Both the position numbers and the translations under genes were made by a program. Of a stretch of 64,000 nt of DNA, positions 18,273 to 28,334 are shown one piece after another. The first letter of the stretch is position 1. Each line of letters begins with the position of its first letter. The DNA is from Cryobacterium sp. PAMC25264 (GTDB lineage Bacteria; Actinomycetota; Actinomycetes; Actinomycetales; Microbacteriaceae), in the NCBI RefSeq assembly GCF_019443325.1, contig NZ_CP080383.1, forward strand, positions 1,054,001-1,118,000, read 5' to 3'. The notes under the pieces are model-generated. The model did no database searches and was not told the origin of the DNA. It saw only the letters and a list, made by a program, of their open reading frames with translations.

Positions 18273-19282
18273 CCAGTGCAGCCGAATTCACCGGGGTCAC
18301 CCAGTCCTACGGCGACACCGTCGCCGTCGAGAACCTCAACCTGCAGATCGAACAGGGCAAGCTCACCACGCTGCTCGGCCCCAGCGGCTGCGGCAAGACC
18401 ACCACCCTGCGGATGCTCGCCGGGTACATCACCCCGAGCGCCGGCACCATCACGATCAACGGCGCCGACGCCACCCGGCTGCCCCCGGAGAAGCGCAACC
18501 TCGGCATGGTCTTCCAGTCTTACGCGCTCTTCCCGCACCTCACGGTGGCGGAGAACGTGGGCTTCGGGCTCAAGCTGCGCAAGGTCCCCGCGGCCCAGCG
18601 CCGCGAGCAGGTACTGGCCAACCTCGACCTCGTGGGCCTCGCCCATCTGGCCGACCGCAAGCCCAAGGCCCTCTCCGGTGGTCAGCAGCAGCGGGTGGCC
18701 CTGGCCCGGGCCATCGCCATCAGCCCGTCGCTGCTGCTGCTCGACGAGCCGCTGTCCAACCTCGACGCCCGGCTCCGGGTGCAGATGCGCAGCGAGATCC
18801 GCCGCATCCAGTCGGAGACCGGGCTCACCGTCGTGCTCGTCACGCACGACCAGGAGGAAGCCCTGGAAATGAGCGACGTCATGGTCGTGATGCGCGCGGG
18901 CAAGGTCATGCAGACCGGAGCCCCGGCCACAGTGTTCTCCGCGCCGGCCAACCGGTTCGTGGCCGACTTCCTCGGCTACGAGAACTTCCTGCCCCAGCCC
19001 GACGGCACCCTGCTCACCGTGCGGCCCGAGCACCTGCGCGTGGGGCGCCCCGACGCCGCGCCGGTGGGCGGGCTCAACCTGTCGGCCCGCGTGGTCGACT
19101 CCGTCTACCGCGGCGTCGACAACATCGTCACGCTGCGGGCGACCGATGCCGCGGGCGGCGACGTCCACCTCATCTCCACCACCCGCCGTGACACCCTCAC
19201 GAGCGACCGGGACGGGGTGCGCCCCGGCGACCTCGTGCTGGCCCAGGCCCGCGACCACGAAATCGTGCACCTGGCTGCCTGA
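18269..19282 (+). CDS. ABC transporter ATP-binding protein, PotA type
   Basis: 337-residue importer ATPase. Walker A GPSGCGKTTTLR, Q-loop VFQSYALFPHLTV, signature LSGGQQQRVALARAI, Walker B LLLLDEPLSNLDA, switch His in VTHDQEEAL, then a C-terminal TOBE-type regulatory domain (about residues 245-337, TVRPEHLRVG). GGAGGT lies 8 bp before ATG 18269, and the start overlaps the permease stop. It energises import through the two permeases upstream. The gene is intact although its immediate upstream neighbour reads as frameshifted. Confidence 0.95.
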   Translation: MTSAAEFTGVTQSYGDTVAVENLNLQIEQGKLTTLLGPSGCGKTTTLRMLAGYITPSAGTITINGADATRLPPEKRNLGMVFQSYALFPHLTVAENVGFGLKLRKVPAAQRREQVLANLDLVGLAHLADRKPKALSGGQQQRVALARAIAISPSLLLLDEPLSNLDARLRVQMRSEIRRIQSETGLTVVLVTHDQEEALEMSDVMVVMRAGKVMQTGAPATVFSAPANRFVADFLGYENFLPQPDGTLLTVRPEHLRVGRPDAAPVGGLNLSARVVDSVYRGVDNIVTLRATDAAGGDVHLISTTRRDTLTSDRDGVRPGDLVLAQARDHEIVHLAA

Positions 19283-19353
19283 CCCGGCCGGTCCCACCCC
19301 TCTCACCTCATCCCCGCACCACAGCTCCCCGTCACCCACCCAAAGGAATCCCC

Positions 19354-20451
19354 ATGTCCCACGCATCCCCTCGCCGGCGCACCGCGGTTCTCGGTCTCGC
19401 CTTCGTCGCCACGGCCGCCGTGCTGGCCGGTTGCTCCGCCACGCCCGCTCCCACCGCTACCCTCGAGCCGGGCGAGACCGCCAGCGGCACCATCGTGGTG
19501 AGCACCTTCCCGTTCGGCGTCGAAGAGTTCCAGAAGGCCGTCGTCGACCCGTTCGAAGCGGCCACCGGCATCACCGTCGAGCTCGACACGGGCAGCAACG
19601 CCGACAGGCTCTCCAAGCTCGAACTGAACGGCGACTCGTCGGGTATCGACGTGATGCTGATCTCCGACTACTACGCCGCGCTCGGCCAGTCCAAGGACCT
19701 CTTCGCCGAGGTCGATGAAGACGAGGTGCCCAACCTCGCCGAGATCAGCGACTTCGCCAAGGAAGACCAGTACGACGGTCCGGCCTACAGCTACCAGCTG
19801 AACGGCACGCAGTACCGCACCGACCAGATGACCGCCGAACAGGCCGCCGACTGGAAGACCTTCGGCGAGCCCGAGTACACGGGCAAGATCGCCATGCCCG
19901 ACATCTCCGTCACTGCCGGTCAGCTCACGGTCTCCGGCATCGCGGATGTCTTCGGCTCCGACCCCTACGACGTCGACGAGGCCTTCAGCACCCTGGCGTC
20001 CTGGAACGACAACGTGCTGCAGTACTACACGTCCTCGACCGAGGTCTCCAGCCTGCTCAGCCAGGGTGAGATCGCCGCCGCGCCGGCACTGAGCGGCTTC
20101 GCCACCAGCCTCGTCGCCTCCGGTGCGCCCATCGCCTGGACCGCACCCACCGAGGGCACCTTCATGGCCACCAACCGGGCCATGATTCCCGTCGGAGCCC
20201 CGAACACCCCCGCGGCCAACGCGTTCATCGATTACCTCCTGTCGGTCGAAGCGCAGACGTCCTCGGCGGCCATCGTGGGCGACCTGCCCGTGAACCCTGG
20301 CGCCACGGTCCCCGAAGAACTCACCGAGATCGCCGGAGAGGCCGCGACCGACCCGATCGGCGCCGGCTACAGCACCCTCGACATCGACACCATCGTGAAG
20401 AACCGCACCGACTGGGTCGACCGGTTCGCCCGCGAGGTCTCGTCGAAGTAG
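19354..20451 (+). CDS. ABC transporter extracellular substrate-binding lipoprotein, PotD type
   Basis: 365-residue periplasmic-binding-type lipoprotein. Twin-basic N-terminus (SPRRRTAVLG), hydrophobic signal helix and lipobox VLAGC with the lipidated Cys about residue 27. The mature part starts with a low-complexity TPAPTATLEP linker, then TIVVSTFPFGVEEFQKAV, and ends WVDRFAREVSSK. AAAGGA is 6 bp before ATG 19354. It is the receptor for the Pot-type permeases upstream. A strong GC-rich hairpin follows the stop and separates it from the deaminase gene. The ligand cannot be read from sequence. Confidence 0.9.
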   Translation: MSHASPRRRTAVLGLAFVATAAVLAGCSATPAPTATLEPGETASGTIVVSTFPFGVEEFQKAVVDPFEAATGITVELDTGSNADRLSKLELNGDSSGIDVMLISDYYAALGQSKDLFAEVDEDEVPNLAEISDFAKEDQYDGPAYSYQLNGTQYRTDQMTAEQAADWKTFGEPEYTGKIAMPDISVTAGQLTVSGIADVFGSDPYDVDEAFSTLASWNDNVLQYYTSSTEVSSLLSQGEIAAAPALSGFATSLVASGAPIAWTAPTEGTFMATNRAMIPVGAPNTPAANAFIDYLLSVEAQTSSAAIVGDLPVNPGATVPEELTEIAGEAATDPIGAGYSTLDIDTIVKNRTDWVDRFAREVSSK

Positions 20452-20473
20452 CCCGAGCGCGGCATCCCTAGCC

Positions 20474-20510
20474 GCGGCGACCGCCCGATTCCCCCTCGGG
20501 CGGTCGCCGC
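20474..20510 (+). terminator. Strong hairpin between the binding-protein and deaminase genes
   Basis: A perfect 15-bp stem, GCGGCGACCGCCCGA (20474-20488) with its complement at 20496-20510, around a 7-base loop. No clear U-tract follows. It may be a partial terminator or an mRNA stabiliser that makes the binding protein more abundant than the deaminase. Confidence 0.55.
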
Positions 20511-20539
20511 CTCACCCCTTTCGTATCCAGCCAACACCC

Positions 20540-21664
20540 GTGAAAGCCATGACGCTCATCGACACCCCCTCCACTGCCAGTTACCTAGACCGCATGCCCA
20601 AGACCGACCTGCACTGCCACCTCATCGGCACCGTGCGGGCGTCCACCTTCGGCGAGCTGGCCCGCCGGGAGAAGCTCGAGCTTCCCGACAGCGCCGAGGC
20701 GATCTTCCGCGACATCAACTCCCTCCCGCCGGACCCGGCGCTGTACGCTGACACCCGTATCCCGGTGCCGATGGGCCGCAGCGCCGATGAACCCGACACC
20801 TCTTACTCGCTGTTCAAGGCGTCCGAATGGGTCGTGTCGGTGCTACGGAGCGCCGAGGACCTCACCCGCATCACCTACGAGGCCTTCGAGAGCGCCCACC
20901 AGAGCGGCACCCGGCACCTCGAGTTGTTCTTCGACCACCTACCGCCGCACCTGGACTCGCTCGGCTACCGCGGCGCGGTCGAGGCCTACGCCGACGGCAT
21001 CCGGATGGCCGAACGCGACTTCGGCATGACCGGCCGCATGATCGCCGGCATCGACCGCAGCAAGAGCGGCGAGCACGCCGTGCACCTGGTGCAGCAGATC
21101 GTCGACAACCCGCACGAGTACGTCGTGGGCATCGGCCTGGACAACCTCGAGACGGCCGGCCCGCCCGAGCGGTTCGTCGACGCCTACCGGTTGGCCGGTG
21201 CCGCGGGCCTGAAGCGCACCGCACACTCCTCCGAGCATGCGCCCATCGCCGCCAACACCATCACCTGCCTCGACGAGCTGGGCTGCGACCGCATCGACCA
21301 CGGCTACTTCGTGCTCGAAGACGACGCCGTGGTGGAACGGGTGCGCGCCGACCAGACGCCGTTCATCGTGGCCTTCACCACCTCGCGCCGGTCCTGGCGG
21401 CCGTGGCGTCAGGCATCCATCAAGGCCATGGTGGATGCGGGCCTCAACGTGATCCTCTCCTCCGACGACCCGGGCATGTTCCCCACCACGCTCGCCGCGG
21501 AGTACCGGATCGCCTCGACCGCGCTGCAGCTGGACAACACGACGCTGCGCGCGATGTCGCTGGCCGGCGTGGAGGCGTCCTGGTTGAGCGAGCCCGAGAA
21601 GATGCTTCTGCGGGAGAGCTTCGTGCGCGACTTCGACGCCCTCGACCAGGAACACACCCACTAG
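20540..21664 (+). CDS. Adenosine deaminase superfamily amidohydrolase
   Basis: 374-residue metal-dependent deaminase of the ADA/AMP-deaminase superfamily. The metal-binding motif is KTDLHCHLIGTV (HxH), the metal/catalytic region is TAHSSEHAP, where ADA normally has HAGE, and the Asp pair is SSDDPGMF. DHGYFVLED replaces the usual RIGHG-like stretch. Zinc ligands and the catalytic Glu are kept, but the changes around HAGE argue for a substrate other than adenosine. GTG 20540 is the longest start; ATG 20549 (9 bases on) is equally possible. Last gene after the Pot-type importer, so it probably deaminates the imported compound. Confidence 0.82.
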   Translation: MKAMTLIDTPSTASYLDRMPKTDLHCHLIGTVRASTFGELARREKLELPDSAEAIFRDINSLPPDPALYADTRIPVPMGRSADEPDTSYSLFKASEWVVSVLRSAEDLTRITYEAFESAHQSGTRHLELFFDHLPPHLDSLGYRGAVEAYADGIRMAERDFGMTGRMIAGIDRSKSGEHAVHLVQQIVDNPHEYVVGIGLDNLETAGPPERFVDAYRLAGAAGLKRTAHSSEHAPIAANTITCLDELGCDRIDHGYFVLEDDAVVERVRADQTPFIVAFTTSRRSWRPWRQASIKAMVDAGLNVILSSDDPGMFPTTLAAEYRIASTALQLDNTTLRAMSLAGVEASWLSEPEKMLLRESFVRDFDALDQEHTH

Positions 21665-21666
21665 CC

Positions 21667-21729
21667 TCGCGAGCTGTGACTTAAGCCCCGAAATCATCCC
21701 GATTTCGGGGCTTTGCTCACAGTTCGCGG
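21667..21729. repeat. 63-bp palindrome (unit B1)
   Basis: Outer arms TCGCGAGCTGTGA (21667-21679) and TCACAGTTCGCGG (21717-21729) enclose an inner stem AAGCCCCGAAATC / GATTTCGGGGCTT. Same length and plan as the units at 55128-55190 and 59858-59920. It could act as a terminator for the deaminase gene, though there is no long U-tract. Confidence 0.8.
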
Positions 21730-21753
21730 GATGAAGGGTGCGGCCGCGACACC

Positions 21754-21759
21754 TAAAAT
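21754..21759 (+). promoter_or_regulatory. -10 box of a leaderless transcript
   Basis: TAAAAT ends 6 bp before GTG 21766, so transcription should start at or next to the start codon. There is no ribosome-binding site, which fits a leaderless mRNA. Confidence 0.6.
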
Positions 21760-21765
21760 GAAAGG

Positions 21766-22347
21766 GTGACGGATGCGACGAGGCACGGCCGTGCGCCGAT
21801 CTCGCGCATCGTCGATGAGGGGTTGCTCATCGCGCTGTCGGCCGTGCGAATGGCGGTGAAAAACGACATCATCGTGGCCGGAATCGCCGAGCATGCCGAC
21901 TACGACCTGGACAGGTTCGCCGACACCACCCGCCGCGAACTGCTCGCCCTCGCCCGGGAGAACCAGGATTCCGCCGAACGGGTGCGTCGCCAGCGTAAAC
22001 ACCTCACCTCGATGACCTGGAGGGTCGACCTCAGCCAGGACCAGCTCACCGACATCCGCCAGCTCAAGCTGCGCCGACGGGTACACAAGCGACTGGCGGC
22101 GGCTCTCACGGCCGTGGCCGACGACGAGGAGCACGTGTCGCGGATCGTACGCGACGCGCAGAACCTCGCCAGCGACGAGATCCAGGACGCCATGCGCACC
22201 CGGCTGATGCGCCTCTCGATCGATCCGCGGGACCCGGACTACCAGCGGCACCGCGCCGAACGCACCGAAATGTTTCTGCTCGTGGACCTCGCTCTGCTGA
22301 AGCTCCGGGCCGACGAAGCCGCGGGAAACGGGCCCAGCGACTACTAG
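21766..22347 (+). CDS. Conserved hypothetical protein, helical and charged
   Basis: 193-residue soluble protein that I do not recognise. It is rich in Arg, Asp and Leu and is predicted largely helical: a first helix (EGLLIALSAVRMAVKNDIIV), a basic middle part (RVRRQRKHL... LKLRRRVHKRLAAAL) and a C-terminal helix (MFLLVDLALLKLRADE). No signal peptide or membrane span. GTG 21766 is supported by the TAAAAT box 6 bp upstream. It lies just before jetABC on the same strand, 120 bp away, but has its own promoter, so a functional link to the Wadjet genes is uncertain. Confidence 0.7.
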   Translation: MTDATRHGRAPISRIVDEGLLIALSAVRMAVKNDIIVAGIAEHADYDLDRFADTTRRELLALARENQDSAERVRRQRKHLTSMTWRVDLSQDQLTDIRQLKLRRRVHKRLAAALTAVADDEEHVSRIVRDAQNLASDEIQDAMRTRLMRLSIDPRDPDYQRHRAERTEMFLLVDLALLKLRADEAAGNGPSDY

Positions 22348-22467
22348 TCCGCCCGGGCCCGGCGGGACCGTACTGCACAGCCTGCACCCGGCCGCCCGGA
22401 GCGCGACGTTCGGGCGACTACGGTTGAGGAGGCCCTGAGCGGGTCGTCGAGAAAGGAACGTGCGCGA

Positions 22468-23982
22468 GTGAGTGACATTGCGGGTGAATTGGCCAGGGTG
22501 CGCGAAGCCTTCGACCGGCCCACCCTGCGCCTGCTCGACCGCAAGTGGGCGCCGTTCGTGCTCGCGGTGTTCAAGGCCTCGTTCAGCCGCGACCGCCGCA
22601 GCGTGCAGGCCGACCGTCTGCACACCCAGGTGGACGCTTACCTGGCCGACCTCCGCTCCATCGGCAGTGAGGTGCCCGGTAAGAACGGCCGCGCGCTCTG
22701 CGTGCAATGGATGAACGACCAATGGCTCTACCGGGAGACCGGCGAGGACGACGAAGAGCAGTACTCGCTTACCTCGCACGCCCTCGAGGCCCTGCTCCTG
22801 GTCGACGGGCTCTCCCGCGACCGGGCGCTGATCAGCGAATCCCGCCTCACCACCATCGTCGACACCGTGCGCCACCGCGCCACCCAGGCCAACCCCGACC
22901 GTGACGAACGCATCCGCCGGCTCGATCTGGAGATCGCTGAGAAGGCCGCCGAACGGGACCGCTTGGCCGCCGGCGGCGAGATCGCCGCGGCATCGAACGA
23001 CCAGATGCACGAGGGCTACGCCAACCTCATCGACCTGATCACCCAGCTGCCCAGCGACTTCAAGCGTGTCGAGGAATCCGTCGCCGGCATGCACCGGCAG
23101 ATCGTCAACGACTTCCGCGCGGAGGAACGCCCGATCAGCGAGGTCCTCGACGAGTACCTGTCCAAGACGGATGCGCTGATGTCGTCGACCGCTGAGGGAC
23201 GCGCGTTCGAGGGCGCCTTCGTGCTGCTGCGCAACGACGACCTGCTCTCCGAACTCAAGAACGACCTCGAGTCGATCCTGCTGCACCCGTTCGCGCTCGA
23301 ACTGAGCGCCGCGGACCGGCGCAGCTTCATGGGAACCGTGAGCCTCATCCGCAAGGGCGTCGACGACGTGCTCACGCAGCGCAACGGCCTGACCACGACG
23401 CTGCGCGAGCACATCGTGAACCACGACGTGGTCAAGGACCGCGAACTGGAGCGCCTACTGCGCGAGATCAACAAGGAACTCGCCGTGTGGATGCAGACCG
23501 CCGGCCCTCGGTCGACGGTGACGGCCGAACTCATGCCGGGCACCCTCGAACTCGAGCACCTACGCGAACGCTTCTACGACCCCGGCGCGCACAAGGCGCC
23601 GCCGCCCCTCGAGGACGTGTCGGCGTTCGCTCCCGAACCGCCGAGCCTGGACGCCATGCGCACCCAGGGCGGCCCGCTGCTCGAGGAACTGCGCGACGCC
23701 ATGGTGACCGCGTTCACCGACCGGGGTGCGGCTTCCGTGGGTGAGGCCTTCAACAGCCTGGAGCCGGAAATGCGCCGGCCGGTCGAGATCCTGGGGCTGA
23801 TGCAGATCGCCACCCAGGTCGACGCCGTGCGGCACACCGATGCCGCGGATGCGCTGACCGAGGACTTCGAAACCGTGCGTCCCGACGGCACCCGGCGCAC
23901 CTTCCGAGTTCCCCGGATCACGCTCACCGACGACGCCACCGCGGCCCTGGCCGCCCTGAACTATGGACCTGATCATGACTGA
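22468..23982 (+). CDS. jetA: JetA (DUF3375), MksF/kleisin-like subunit of Wadjet
   Basis: 504-residue DUF3375 protein. It begins [20 protein letters not shown] and [16 protein letters not shown], with a winged-helix-like N-terminal part, a long coiled-coil middle (about residues 140-340, rich in Glu/Arg/Leu) and a C-terminal winged-helix part ending in [15 protein letters not shown]. In Wadjet (JetABCD, also MksFEBG) JetA is the kleisin bridging the SMC-like JetC heads and binding JetB; the complex extrudes DNA loops and restricts plasmids. GTG 22468 has GAAAGGA 10 bp upstream. It overlaps jetB by 20 bp. Confidence 0.9.
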   Translation: MSDIAGELARVREAFDRPTLRLLDRKWAPFVLAVFKASFSRDRRSVQADRLHTQVDAYLADLRSIGSEVPGKNGRALCVQWMNDQWLYRETGEDDEEQYSLTSHALEALLLVDGLSRDRALISESRLTTIVDTVRHRATQANPDRDERIRRLDLEIAEKAAERDRLAAGGEIAAASNDQMHEGYANLIDLITQLPSDFKRVEESVAGMHRQIVNDFRAEERPISEVLDEYLSKTDALMSSTAEGRAFEGAFVLLRNDDLLSELKNDLESILLHPFALELSAADRRSFMGTVSLIRKGVDDVLTQRNGLTTTLREHIVNHDVVKDRELERLLREINKELAVWMQTAGPRSTVTAELMPGTLELEHLRERFYDPGAHKAPPPLEDVSAFAPEPPSLDAMRTQGGPLLEELRDAMVTAFTDRGAASVGEAFNSLEPEMRRPVEILGLMQIATQVDAVRHTDAADALTEDFETVRPDGTRRTFRVPRITLTDDATAALAALNYGPDHD

Positions 23983-24826
23983 CGACGTGACCGACGTGAC
24001 CGAGCCGACCAAGCAGGACGACATGGCAGAGCCGACGGGGGACCGCACCATGCACTCCCCGGCCGATGAGGACGGATCCGAGAGCTTCTCGCTCTTCGAG
24101 GGCGACGAGGGCGGCCTCGCGGTGGAGCAGCGCCGCACTCTCGTGCTGCTGCTCAAGCATCGCTACATCTCCGCTGCGCTGCAGCCCGCCGAATGGCGCA
24201 CCCTGCTCGCCTCCCAGTCCCTGCTCAAGTCGCGGCTGAACGACCTGTTCCTCGACCTGCACGTGGACCTGCACTACGAGGTGGCCTTCAAACGCCAGGC
24301 CGTGGGGGAGGGCGGCGACAGGTTCCCGACTCTGCTGCACGACGTGGCGTACACCCGCGAGGAGACCATCCTGCTGGTGCTGCTGCGCCAGCGTTTCCGC
24401 AGCGAACGTGCCAGCGGCGTCGATATCGTCATCGTCGACCGGGAGAACCTGGTCGACAACGTGGCGCACTTCCGGCCCGAGCACGCCACGGACCGGTTCG
24501 GCGACACCCGCCGGGCCGCCGCTGCCGTGGACAGCCTGGCCAAGGCCCGGGTGCTGCTGAAGACCAGCGACCCCGACCGCTTCCGCATCTCGGCCGTGAT
24601 CGAGGTGCTTCTGCCCATCGAACGGCTCGGCGAACTGTGGGAATGGTTGGTCGAACAGAACGGCCGGGAACTGCCCGCCGCCGGCACGGCTCACGCCGAC
24701 GAGCTCGAAACGGACACCATCCAGGCCTTCGAGCCCGCCGCATCCGCTTCCTCCGCTGCATCCGGCGAACCTGCCGAACCCACCGAATCCGCCGCTGCCG
24801 ACCCCGACCTGGAGGCCGTCTCATGA
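23963..24826 (+). CDS. jetB: JetB (DUF4194), MksE-like subunit of Wadjet
   Basis: 287-residue DUF4194 protein, the small winged-helix KITE subunit that binds the kleisin. The core (about residues 45-230) contains [38 protein letters not shown] and [20 protein letters not shown]. The first 40 residues are acidic and disordered, and the C-terminus is an Ala/Ser/Glu/Pro tail ([17 protein letters not shown]). ATG 23963 overlaps jetA; ATG 23975 would cut the overlap to 8 bp and is a fair alternative. The stop overlaps jetC by ATGA, so jetABC is one translational unit. Confidence 0.88.
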   Translation: MDLIMTDDVTDVTEPTKQDDMAEPTGDRTMHSPADEDGSESFSLFEGDEGGLAVEQRRTLVLLLKHRYISAALQPAEWRTLLASQSLLKSRLNDLFLDLHVDLHYEVAFKRQAVGEGGDRFPTLLHDVAYTREETILLVLLRQRFRSERASGVDIVIVDRENLVDNVAHFRPEHATDRFGDTRRAAAAVDSLAKARVLLKTSDPDRFRISAVIEVLLPIERLGELWEWLVEQNGRELPAAGTAHADELETDTIQAFEPAASASSAASGEPAEPTESAAADPDLEAVS

Positions 24827-27800
24827 CCGATTCCCCGCTCTTCCACATGGACGGCGCCACCGAGGGAACCACCCAGTGGCGCGCCGAGTCCTTCCAGATG
24901 GTCAACTGGGGTGGCTTCCAGGGCCACCACACCATCGACTTCGCCGCATCGGCCACCCTGGTGTCCGGCGCCTCCGGAACCGGAAAGTCCAGCTTGCTCG
25001 ACGCCTACCTGGCCTTGATGATGCCTTCGGACACCCCCTTCAACGGCGCCTCCAACGACGCCGGTTCCGGCCGGGCCCGCAGCGTCGACCAGCGCAACCT
25101 GATGACGTACCTGCGCGGCAAGACCGACTCAACGCGGGAGGCCGACACCGGCCAAATGCACGACCAGGTTCTCCGCGGCGCCGACGAAGCCACCTGGGGC
25201 GCCGTGGCGATGACCTTCATCGACGACAACAAGCGCCGCTTCACCGTGCTGCGGGCCTACTTCGTGCCGCGCGGCGCCACGAAGTTCGCCGACGTCACCA
25301 TGAAGATGGCCACCCGCGATGGCCGGCTCGACCTGCGCGACCTCGCCGACGTCACCGAGGCCCGCTTCGACAAGCGCGCCCTGAAGAACCGGTTCAGCGA
25401 CCTCGACGTGTTCGACACCTACGCCGCGTTCTCGCAGACCCTCTATACCCGGCTCGGCATCGGCGCGAACGGCGAGGGTGGCAAGGCCCTGCGCCTGCTC
25501 GCCCGCATCCAGGCCGGCCAGCAAGTGAAGACCGTCGACGGCCTCTACAAGTCGATGGTGCTCGAAGAGCCCGCCACCTACGCCGCGGCGGACAAGGCCG
25601 TCGACCACTTCGAAGACCTGGAGCGTTCCTACGGCGCCATGGTCACCGAGGCGCAGAAAGCCAAGGTGCTCGAGCGCCTGCCCGAGCTGCACCGGGACTA
25701 TGAGTCCGCCACCGAGAAGGCCGACCTGATCGACCGGTTCGGGGTCCACCGTGAGGGCGACACCCCGTTCGTGCTCTGGCAGCTGCTCACCGAGCACGGC
25801 CTGCTCGACGCCGCCGCCGACACCAACCGCGCCCGCCGGCGCGAGAACCAGGCTGCCTTCAGCGCCGCCCGGGACGCCGAAACCGAGCTGAAGGGCCGGG
25901 TTGCCGACCTGCAACACCAGCAGCGCGACAACGGCGGCGACGTCCTCGCCGGCCTGCAGAACGAACTCGACGTGCTCACTGCCCGTCGCGACGACGTGGC
26001 CGCTGAACGGGCCCGGTTCGACGACCGGATCAGCCTGGTCGACACGACCATCGATTCGGCCGACGATTTCGTCGCCGCCCAGCTGCGCGCCGAGGAGTTC
26101 GTGGCCGGCTTCGGCGCGACCGAGCAGGAACTCGACCTCGAGAGGGTGGGCCTGCAGCGCACCGCGTACCCGATCGAAGAGAAGATCCGCACCCTCAAGC
26201 AGGAGCACGGCTTTCTCACCGGCCGCGCCAGCCTGGTGCCGCAGCACCTGCACAACGCCCGCCTGATGATCGCCGAGGCCGCGGGCATCCCGGCAGACGA
26301 ACTGCCGTTCGTGGCCGAGCTCATCGACATCGCGCCCGGGGAAGACGCCTGGCGCCAGGCCGCCGAGGTCACCCTCTCATCGGTCGTGCGGGTGCTGCTC
26401 GTCGACGAGACCCGACTGCGCGCGCTCGGTGAGGCCATCGACCCGCTGCACATCCCGGTGCGCATCCACTTCGAGGGCGTCGCCCTGCACCCGCACCAGG
26501 AGGTGCGACCCGACCCCCGGTACGTCTCCGGCAAACTCGTCTTCAAGGACTCGCCGTTCAGCCGCTGGGTGCAGGACCGCGTGCAGGCTCCCGCCATCGA
26601 CGCGCTCTGCGTGGCCGGACCGGCCGAGCTGGCCGGGGACGGTTCCCGGGTCACCCAGAGCGGGCAGATCCGCAATGGCAAGCGCGGCGCGCACGGCTGG
26701 AACAAGGACCAGCGCTCCATCATCGGCTTCTCCAGCGGGGTGCGCCTGTCCGAGATCACCGACGAACTGGCCGCGCTCAAGGAGCGCGCCGACGACCTGG
26801 CCCAGCAGGCCTCCGGCATGGCGGGCCGCATCATGGCGCTCCGCCGGTTGAAGGATGCCCATCAGCACCTGATCGACACCGCCTGGGCGGCCATCGACGT
26901 GGCCGGGGCCCAGGCCCGGATCGGTGCCAAGGAAGCCGAGCGAGAACGCCTGCTCGCCGGCAGCGACGTCTTGCGCGGGCTGCAGGATGAGGAGGCGCGC
27001 CTGTCGAGCGAGCTTGAGGACACCCAGAAGCGCAAGCACCAGACCGAGCGGGCAGCCGCCGAACTGGGTGACGAGCACGCCGCGATCGTGGACCGCCAGG
27101 ACCTCGTCAACGTGCGGCTCGAGCGCATCCAGGCCGACGAGACCGTCACCCTGACCGATGAGCACTCCGCCCACCTGGACGCGCAGTTCGCGTTCGGCGT
27201 CGACAGCGCCGATCTCGCCAGCTTCGCCGGCGGGGTGAAGCGCTTACGCGAGCGTCTCACCGAGCAGTCGAGCCAGGACCGCGAGACCGCCCGCAACGCC
27301 AGGGACACCCTGATCGGGATCTTCGAAACCTTCCAGAGCCGGTGGCCCGACCCGAACATCGGCGTGGGGATGGAGTCGTACTCCAGCTACAACGACATCC
27401 TCGACGCCGTGTACACACTGGGCCTCTACGAGCGCCGGCAAGAGTGGAAGCGTCGCCTCTCCGCGTGGAGCGGCCAGGACCTGGTGCCGCTCGTCGGTGC
27501 GTTCACCACGTCGATCGAGGAGATCGAGGACCGCCTGCGGCCCATCAACGAGATCCTCACGACCCTGCCGTTCGGCGCCGGTCGGGACCGGCTGCAGATC
27601 TCACTGCGCCGTCTGCACCGCGACGACGCCACGGCGTTCCGCAAGGAACTCAAGCTGCTCTCGTCCGGGTCGACCGAGGAATTCACCGACGAACAGACCG
27701 AGAGCCGGTTCACCCGGCTGCAGGCGTTCATGAACCTGATCCGCCGGCCAGACGACCTCGACGGCGCAGGTGCGGGGCGCGCGGGGGCCGTGCGGCCATG

Positions 27801-28289
27801 AAGGGCGAGTCCGACCGTGACCTGCTGTTGGACGTGCGCCGGCACGTGGAGATCACCGCGGTGCGCACCACGCCGGACGGCGTCGAGGTGAGCACGTACT
27901 CCTCCCTCGGCGGCAAGAGCGGTGGCGAATCGCAGGAACTCGTGGCCTTCGTGGTCGGAGCAGCCCTGCGGTTCCAGCTCGGCGACGAGAGCCGCACCCG
28001 GCCGAGGTTCGCGCCCGTGTTCCTCGACGAGGGGTTCGTGAAGTCCGACTCCGAGTTCGCCGGCCGGGCCGTCGCAGCGTGGAAGGGCCTCGGGTTCCAG
28101 CTGATCGTGGGCTCTCCGCTGGATAAGGTCACCGCGCTCGAGCCGTACATGGACCTGGTGCTCTCCATGACCAAGAACAGCGCCACCGGCTTCTCCTACA
28201 TCACCCCGCTGATGTCGCCCGAGTCGATGTCGCCCGAGCCGGCCGAGGCCCAGGCGCAGTCGCGGGAGGCGGAACCGGCGCTCGGCTGA
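24823..28289 (+). pseudogene. jetC: JetC SMC-like ATPase (MksB-like) of Wadjet, frame broken by one missing base near the 3' end
   Basis: SMC/MukB-like ATPase of about 1155 residues. N-terminal head with Walker A LVSGASGTGKSSLLDAY; long coiled-coil arms (about residues 310-480 and 640-800); hinge-like middle around PADELPFVAELIDIAPGEDAW; C-terminal head with signature GGKSGGESQELVAF and Walker B FAPVFLDEGFVK. The frame is lost between about 27740 and 27797 (G-runs 27774-27777 and 27783-27787 are the likely sites). The second frame resumes with DLLLDVRRHVEITAV and contains the whole C-terminal head, so without correction the protein could not form an ATPase site. No JetD (DUF3322/DUF2220) gene follows. 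Confidence 0.88.
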
Positions 28290-28322
28290 GGCGCCGCTCT
28301 GGTCGGGCGGGGGAATCCGGCT

Positions 28323-28328
28323 TACGCT
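28323..28328 (+). promoter_or_regulatory. -10 box of a leaderless transcript
   Basis: TACGCT ends 6 bp before ATG 28335 and no ribosome-binding site is present, so the hydrolase gene has its own promoter right behind jetC and is probably translated from a leaderless mRNA. Confidence 0.6.
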
Positions 28329-28334
28329 GGCCCG

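Noticed and set aside
20540..21664. Calling the deaminase a true adenosine deaminase
   Set aside because: The metal ligands fit the superfamily, but the HAGE and RIGHG motifs are altered, so the specific name is not supported.
21694..23424. A 576-residue open frame on the minus strand opposite jetA
   Set aside because: It is the GC-rich shadow of jetA and of the gene before it: composition is dominated by Val, Gly, His and Arg and it shows no domain.
24193..24822. Upstream in-frame extension of jetC
   Set aside because: It runs antiphase through jetB. ATG 24823 overlaps the jetB stop in the usual ATGA way and starts the conserved head domain.
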